From positions 6,292,501 to 6,356,500 of the forward strand of contig NZ_CP146100.1 of NCBI RefSeq assembly GCF_037023755.1: DNA of 64,000 nt, in the 5' to 3' direction. Source of the DNA: Saccharopolyspora sp. SCSIO 74807 (GTDB lineage: Bacteria > Actinomycetota > Actinomycetes > Mycobacteriales > Pseudonocardiaceae). This document shows, piece by piece, positions 59,415-64,000 of this stretch. The notes under the pieces are model-generated. The model searched no databases. It was not told the origin of the DNA and saw nothing but the letters and a program-made list of their open reading frames with translations. Numbering within the stretch: position 1 is the stretch's first letter; every line of letters begins with the position of its first letter. The translations under genes and the position numbers were made by a program.

Positions 59415-59556
59415 GCGGGCTGGATGAGCTCGACGGTAGTGCCGTCCGGGTCGCGCGCGTGAGCCCGATCGAGGACCGTCCGGAGCCAGCTGGCGGTGCT
59501 GCCCGTGCGGTCGGTGGCCGTGATCCGGAACCTCACCCGGGGATGCTCGCGCAGCA
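59411..59556 (-). pseudogene. remnant of a glyoxalase/VOC-family gene
   Basis: The minus-strand frame ends RAHARDPDGTTVELIQPA; DPDG-x-x-VELI is the C-terminal signature of VOC/glyoxalase proteins. Upstream the frame is interrupted by a 15-bp terminator hairpin at 59557-59596, so no full VOC domain is present. Its stop overlaps the kinase start as GTGA, suggesting the kinase was once coupled to a complete VOC gene now mostly deleted. Confidence 0.5.
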
Positions 59557-59596
59557 ACGGACCCCGCCTGCATTCGGGGTAGCAGGCGGGGTCCGT
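59557..59596 (-). terminator. terminator after the lysozyme gene
   Basis: Perfect 15-bp stem, arms 59557-59571 (ACGGACCCCGCCTGC) and 59582-59596, with a 10-nt loop, about 100 bp after the lysozyme stop on the minus strand. No T-run. Confidence 0.7.
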
Positions 59597-59699
59597 TTCC
59601 GGTGTCGCCACCGGTCTGCGGGCCACGACGGTTCGGGGCACGTCGCGGCCTGCGGTTCCGGACGGGGTCAGGCCGCCCGGAACCGCACTGCTCGGCACC

Positions 59700-60923
59700 T
59701 CACTGCTCGGCGAGGTTCTGCAGGTCGCCGACGCTGCCGTTGAAGTGGTCCAGGTCGACCTTGCCCTGCACGCCGTCGACCTTGCCCTTGTCCGTGTACT
59801 GCCAGAAGTTCCAGTTGTGGAACCCGGCAGGCGGAGTCGGCTGGTCCACGCCGTAGGAGGCGACCCACAGCGGGTGGTCGGCGAACTTGTCCGTGCCGCC
59901 CGCGCATTGCTTCCAGAACGACGGGTTGGCGTAGACGATCACGTCCGTGCCGGTTGCGGCCTTGATGCGGTCGTTGAACTTCTGCGTCCACTGGTGCATC
60001 TGGTCGGGCGAGAGGCCGTAGCACTTGCTGCCGGAGGAGTTCGGCTCCAGGTCGAGCACCGGCGGCAGCGTCTTGCCGTCCTTCTTGTAGTCGATGACCG
60101 ACAGCATCTTGTCGGCCTGCGCCTCGGCGGACTCGTCGGGGCGGGCGAAGTGGTAGGCGCCGGCGATCATCCCGGCGTCCTTCGCACCGTGGTACTGCTG
60201 GTCGAACTTGGGACTGGCGAAGTCGGTGCCGTCGGTGGAGAGCACGAACGCGAAGTTCTGCCCGGCGCCGGCGACCCGCTTCCAGTCGATCGGGCCGTTG
60301 TGGTTGGACACGTCGATGCCGTGCGCCGGCGGTCCCGGCACCGGCCCTGGCGGCTCCTCGGAGTCGTCGCCGCCGAACAGGCCGCCACCGGACCCGTCGG
60401 CCTGGGACTTCTGCTGGCCGGCCGAGGGCATGTCGTCGACATGCGCGGCGGTGCGGACGTCATCGGACGAGGAACCGGTGCCGATGCTGACCAGCGCCAC
60501 GCCGAGCACGCCGACCGCTGCCACGACGCCACCGGCTTGCAACGCCCGCAGCCGCGGGTGCTGCTTGCGGTGTTGCCCGGCGGTCGACTCGGACGTCGCG
60601 GAACGGACCCGGCCGGAGAGGTCGCGGGCCAGCGGGCGCACCCGCTGCTCGGCGCGCTGCCAAGCAGCCGTGCCCTGCACGCGCTTCACCAGCGGCAACA
60701 GCGCCAGCCAGATGCGGCGCAGCAGCGGAAGAACCCGCTGCCAGGCCCGGTGGGCGTGCGGACGCACCCGGTCGACACCGGAGCGCACCGCGTTGTCGGC
60801 GCGCAGCGCCGACGCCCGCCAGCTGTTGTCCGCGGAAACGTCTTGGTTCTGCGGTTGATCGGGGGTCGGGGTCGATGGCCCGCGGCCATCTTCGGGGTTC
60901 GTGTGTTGATCGGGGGGTGTCAC
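59700..60923 (-). CDS. membrane-anchored GH25 lysozyme (muramidase)
   Basis: 407 aa. N-terminal cytoplasmic, Arg-rich region (about 1-125), one membrane segment (LQAGGVVAAVGVLGVALVSIG, about 128-148), a Gly/Ser/Asp linker, then a GH25 catalytic domain (about 200-400): HGIDVSNHNGPIDWKRV, AYHFARPDESAEAQADKML, PPVLDLEPNSSG with the catalytic acid pair, WNFWQYTDKGKVDG. Type II topology puts the enzyme outside, acting on peptidoglycan. GTG start. A 150-nt upstream region holds an 8-bp inverted repeat. Confidence 0.92.
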   Translation of the reverse strand: MTPPDQHTNPEDGRGPSTPTPDQPQNQDVSADNSWRASALRADNAVRSGVDRVRPHAHRAWQRVLPLLRRIWLALLPLVKRVQGTAAWQRAEQRVRPLARDLSGRVRSATSESTAGQHRKQHPRLRALQAGGVVAAVGVLGVALVSIGTGSSSDDVRTAAHVDDMPSAGQQKSQADGSGGGLFGGDDSEEPPGPVPGPPAHGIDVSNHNGPIDWKRVAGAGQNFAFVLSTDGTDFASPKFDQQYHGAKDAGMIAGAYHFARPDESAEAQADKMLSVIDYKKDGKTLPPVLDLEPNSSGSKCYGLSPDQMHQWTQKFNDRIKAATGTDVIVYANPSFWKQCAGGTDKFADHPLWVASYGVDQPTPPAGFHNWNFWQYTDKGKVDGVQGKVDLDHFNGSVGDLQNLAEQ

Positions 60924-60948
60924 GAGACCCCAGACTCCGGCACGGAGG

Positions 60949-60978
60949 GTGTACGTGCATCCCGGTAATTACGTACAC
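60949..60978. promoter_or_regulatory. inverted repeat upstream of the lysozyme gene
   Basis: GTGTACGT (60949-60956) and ACGTACAC (60971-60978), perfect 8-bp arms with 14 nt between, about 26 bp before the lysozyme start. A further -10-like TAGGGT lies on the minus strand near 61076-61071. Could be a repressor site or a hairpin in the 5' leader. Confidence 0.45.
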
Positions 60979-61112
60979 AGGTACCTAGTTTGCTCAGTAC
61001 GGGGGACGAGGTGACCGCCAAATCGTCACAGCCCGTGTAGGCAATCCGCCCGAGCGGAGACCGCGCTCACCCTACCGGACCGCCGATCAATGCTCGCGCA
61101 GGGTCCGGACCG

Positions 61113-63437
61113 CTACTGCTGCCGTCCGCGCAGCCAGTCCTCGATCTGCTCGCGGTCGCGGAAACCCAGCCGCGCCAGCACTCCCTCGAGCAGCTGCTCG
61201 GCCGACCGCCGTTCCATGCCCAGGCGCGCGGCGAGGTCGGCGCCGGTGACGCCTTCTCCGAACAGGACCGCGGCGCGCAGCTCGTGCGGACTCAGCCCGC
61301 CGGGGGCGGAACGACCCGGCTCCGGACGAGCCGGTTCCGGGCGGCCGATGCCTTCCTCCAGCACGTAGGCGAACAGCTCCTCCCGGCTCCATTCCGCTCC
61401 GCGCTGGTAGGCCGCCTGGAACTCCCGCTCGCCCAGCACTTGCCGCCCCCACGCGAGCGCCGCCGCGTTGTAGTCGTCGAAGTAGGTCGACTCGCCCATC
61501 CGGCCACCGCTGATCCGGCGCAGCGCATCCGCGGCCCCAATCAGGTGCGCATTCCGGTGCGGCTGGTCGGCCGCGGTGGTGCACCACGACAGCACGTCCA
61601 GGTAGACCGCCAGCCCGTTGAGGTCCCGCGCCGAGCGGTTCAACCGGACGGCTTGCTGCACCAGCAACGCCGCCTCCCGGTGATCACCGGCGAGCCAGCG
61701 GTGCAGCGCCACCACCCACAACGCGTAGCACTTGGTCCACGTCGCGCCGCTGCTCTCGCACAACCGCAGGCATTCCACCGCTGCGGTCGCGCCCCGCGGA
61801 TCGCCCGAGACGAAGGCGACGCTGGAGAGCAGGATCATCGCATTGACGTAGCCGAACGCATCGCCGTCCACCTTCTCCGCGGCCGCGGCCTGCTCCAGCA
61901 AGTCGGCGGCCTCCCGCATCCGTCCCTCGGCCATCGCCACCATGCCGTGCACCATGCCCATCCGGGTGCGCAGTGCCGTTCTGCCGAGCTCGTCAGCGAT
62001 CTCGTCCGCAGTGGCCAGCGAACTGCGGGCCACGTCCAGCTCCCCCAGGTGCAGGCCCACGAATGCAGCGGTGGACAGACCGACCGCTCGGGGTCCGGTC
62101 CGCTCGGTGAGCAGCTCCAGCGAACGCCGCAACCACCCGTAGCCCTCGCGCAACGCGTTCCCGGAGAACCAGTACGGCCACAGCAGTACGGAAGTCCACA
62201 CCGCCATCTCCGCCCATTCCGGCTCGCGCAGATCCGCGGCCAGCACTTGGCGGATGTTCGGGTGAATCCGGATCATGTGCTGGATCCACTCGAGTTGCTG
62301 CGGGCCGAACTGCTCGGCGCTGTAGCGCTCGGCCAGCCGGTGGAAGCAGTCCCGGTGCCGCCCCCGCAGCGAATCCTCCTCTCCCGCCATGCGCAGCTGG
62401 GACAGGCCGTATTCCCGGATGTTGTCGAACATGCGGTAGTAGGCGCGGCCCTCGTGCTCCTCGCGCAACACGATCGACTTGGTGACCAGCACGTCGAGCA
62501 GCTCCGCGACCCGGTGGGCGGACAACCGCCCGAAGGCGCAGACCTCCTGGGCCGCGGCGCTGTCGAAGCCGCCGATGAAAACGGCCAGGCGCGCCCACAG
62601 CAGCTGCTCGTCGGCGGTGCACAACCCGAAGCTCCAGCCGATCGACTCCGCCAGCGCGTCGTTGCGGGAGGAATCATCGCCGCTGGTCAGCAGGCTGAAC
62701 CGATCGTCGAGCCTGCGCAGCACCTCGCGCGGGGAGCAGTCGGCCAGCTGCGCCGCGGCCAGTTCGATCGCCAGCGGCATCCCGTCCAGCCTGCGGCAGA
62801 TCCGCACCACCGTGTCCCGGTTGTGCTCGTCGAGCGCGAACCCGGGCTGCACCGCCGCGGCGCGGTCGACGAACAGGCGGATCGCGTCGGCGAACACGTC
62901 GCCGTGCACCGAGGCCGGCCTGGAACCGCCCTGCGGCACCGAAAGCGGCGCGACCGGCAGCACCCGCTCACCCGCCACGCCGAGCGGCTCGCGGCTGGTC
63001 ACCAGCAAACGCACTTCGGAGGGCACCGCCAGCACGTTGCGCACGAATCGGGCGGTGGCCTGCAAGACGTGGTCGCAATCGTCCAGGATCAGCAGCAGCC
63101 GGGCGTCCTTGAGCCCTTCAAGCAGGTCGGCGGTGGGATCGCCCGCTTTCGGGCGCAGTCCGAACACGGCCGCGACCGTCTGCGGCACCAGCTCGGGGTC
63201 CTGCAACGCGGCCAGGTCGACCCGCCGCACACCGTCCGGGAACGCGCGGCGGACCTTGCGGGCCAGCCGCAGCGCCAGCCGGCTCTTGCCGACGCCGCCG
63301 GGGCCGGTCAGCGTCACCAGCCGCCCGAAGTACATCTGCCTGCGGGCTTCGGCGAGTTCGCGGCGCCTGCCGACGAAGCTCCCGGGCTCGGGCGGGAGTC
63401 CGCTGATCGAGCCGCCCGCGGTGGTTGCCGACTCCAT
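61113..63437 (-). CDS. large ATPase regulator with degenerate C-terminal LuxR-type HTH
   Basis: 774 aa. After a short N-terminus, [13 protein letters not shown] opens an NTPase of the AfsR/NB-ARC type: Walker [18 protein letters not shown] near 45-61, Walker [11 protein letters not shown] near 115-124, sensor [13 protein letters not shown] and [10 protein letters not shown]. Middle about 400-690 is helical repeat (TPR-like). The last 65 residues have a LuxR-type pattern ([45 protein letters not shown]) with weaker DNA-contact residues than usual. No BTAD/SARP domain. GGAGGTGGGC before ATG 63437. Likely a transcription factor; targets unknown. Confidence 0.88.
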   Translation of the reverse strand: MESATTAGGSISGLPPEPGSFVGRRRELAEARRQMYFGRLVTLTGPGGVGKSRLALRLARKVRRAFPDGVRRVDLAALQDPELVPQTVAAVFGLRPKAGDPTADLLEGLKDARLLLILDDCDHVLQATARFVRNVLAVPSEVRLLVTSREPLGVAGERVLPVAPLSVPQGGSRPASVHGDVFADAIRLFVDRAAAVQPGFALDEHNRDTVVRICRRLDGMPLAIELAAAQLADCSPREVLRRLDDRFSLLTSGDDSSRNDALAESIGWSFGLCTADEQLLWARLAVFIGGFDSAAAQEVCAFGRLSAHRVAELLDVLVTKSIVLREEHEGRAYYRMFDNIREYGLSQLRMAGEEDSLRGRHRDCFHRLAERYSAEQFGPQQLEWIQHMIRIHPNIRQVLAADLREPEWAEMAVWTSVLLWPYWFSGNALREGYGWLRRSLELLTERTGPRAVGLSTAAFVGLHLGELDVARSSLATADEIADELGRTALRTRMGMVHGMVAMAEGRMREAADLLEQAAAAEKVDGDAFGYVNAMILLSSVAFVSGDPRGATAAVECLRLCESSGATWTKCYALWVVALHRWLAGDHREAALLVQQAVRLNRSARDLNGLAVYLDVLSWCTTAADQPHRNAHLIGAADALRRISGGRMGESTYFDDYNAAALAWGRQVLGEREFQAAYQRGAEWSREELFAYVLEEGIGRPEPARPEPGRSAPGGLSPHELRAAVLFGEGVTGADLAARLGMERRSAEQLLEGVLARLGFRDREQIEDWLRGRQQ

Positions 63438-63603
63438 GCCCACCTCCCTCGATGAGGATATTCCGCAGGTCACAGCCGCACTCGCGCGCGAGGAAGGCAC
63501 TGCGACCGACACGCCGACGTGTGTCCCGGGCAGGCGGATTCGCGCGGTCGGGCAGAATGCCGCCGACGACCCCGCGAAGATCAGGAAAGGTCGGTTGGAA
63601 ATC

Positions 63604-64000
63604 GTGACGACGGCTGTGCATCAACGGATCGCCGAGGAGCTCGGCGTGCAGGAGCGGCAGGTGGACGCTGCCGTGAACCTGCTCGACGGCGGCGCCACGG
63701 TGCCGTTCGTCGCCCGCTACCGCAAGGAGATCACCGGGGCGCTCGACGACGCGCAGCTGCGCACGCTCGAAGAACGGCTGCGGTACCTGCGGGAGCTCGA
63801 AGAGCGCCGGAACACCGTGCTGGAGTCGATCGACTCGCAGGGCAAGCTGGACGACGAGCTGCGCGCGCGGGTGCTGGCCGCCGACTCGAAGGCCCGGCTG
63901 GAGGACATCTACCTGCCCTACAAGCCGAAGCGGCGCACCAAGGGCCAGATCGCCCGCGAGGCCGGGCTGGAGCCGCTGGCCGACCTGCTGCTGTCGGACC
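63604..64000 (+). CDS. tex: Tex-family RNA-binding transcription accessory protein, 5' part
   Basis: The first 132 codons lie in the window and the gene runs off the right edge. GTG 63604 gives [49 protein letters not shown], then [31 protein letters not shown] and [32 protein letters not shown], the N-terminal Tex signature (YqgF and S1 domains would follow outside). Divergent from the ATPase regulator across 166 bp. Confidence 0.93.
   Translation, partial: MTTAVHQRIAEELGVQERQVDAAVNLLDGGATVPFVARYRKEITGALDDAQLRTLEERLRYLRELEERRNTVLESIDSQGKLDDELRARVLAADSKARLEDIYLPYKPKRRTKGQIAREAGLEPLADLLLSD

Noticed and set aside
59411-59698. 95-codon frame as an intact gene
   Set aside because: A 15-bp terminator hairpin lies in its middle and only the last residues look like a protein family; kept only as a VOC remnant.
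60924-61112. c-di-AMP (ydaO-type) riboswitch upstream of the lysozyme gene
   Set aside because: Such switches precede wall hydrolases in actinobacteria, but I could not find the conserved core segments; only a short inverted repeat is visible.

Overview
The window looks like chromosomal DNA of a high-GC actinomycete, most likely Pseudonocardiales (Saccharopolyspora-like). Support: very high third-position GC, GTG/TTG starts, the actinobacterial rrn leader motif, a regulator/DUF397 pair, EspC-like and LppA-like proteins, a mycothiol-dependent-isomerase family protein, and several leaderless promoters (TANNNT -10 box followed 6-7 nt later by the start codon). All assignments were made by reading; no database search was run and no tRNA or CRISPR was seen.

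Layout. 1-526: the 5' end of a 16S rRNA gene (minus strand) with its leader and promoters. 526-11446: one long minus-strand block, argC-[ACT protein]-argJ-argB-argD-argF-argR-argG-argH-[DNA glycosylase]-tyrS. Most arg junctions are 4-8 bp overlaps, and the block is driven by a leaderless argC promoter overlapped by an ARG-box-like operator. 11463-25534: accessory and regulatory genes. These are an XRE/DUF397 pair, an EspC-like / alpha-beta hydrolase / lipoprotein triad, a TetR-SDR divergon with three operator copies, an ArsR-SRPBCC fusion, a nitrilase, a D-amino-acid dehydrogenase with a PucR regulator, a HAD phosphatase with a 9-bp tandem repeat, a Ser/Thr kinase and a DUF6518 membrane protein. 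25650-31782: translation genes pheST and infC-rpmI-rplT-rRNA methyltransferase, with infC starting at ATC.

32142-38350: DUF1844 protein, a divergent Fae-like protein, then a D-amino-acid catabolic group (RidA, D-serine-dehydratase-like enzyme, D-aminoacylase, GntP permease). 38483-41235: the most interesting segment. A radical SAM protein under an AT-rich promoter is followed by an 11-codon ORF (MAWPSWPEGIR) with a perfect extended Shine-Dalgarno, bracketed by two perfect stem-loops, and then by an MFS exporter. It reads as a candidate ultra-short ribosomal-peptide (RiPP) cassette. 41414-50125: uvrA, a mycothiol-isomerase-family protein, an MBL hydrolase, an orphan iron box feeding a short terminator-ended transcript (candidate iron-responsive sRNA), a secreted phosphoesterase, a DUF1537 kinase, a YciO protein and a Pro-rich secreted protein.

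50192-64000: a two-component system whose kinase is frameshifted before the ATP-binding G-box, a secreted intradiol dioxygenase, a catalytically dead IS630-derived protein, a MetE-like enzyme, a secreted endonuclease I, an XRE-ImmA protease / PIN pair with a palindromic operator, a diacylglycerol-kinase-family protein, a membrane-anchored GH25 lysozyme, a large ATPase/LuxR-type regulator and the 5' part of tex. A 51-bp palindromic repeat with a conserved 9-nt centre occurs three times (13005, 13116, 33364).
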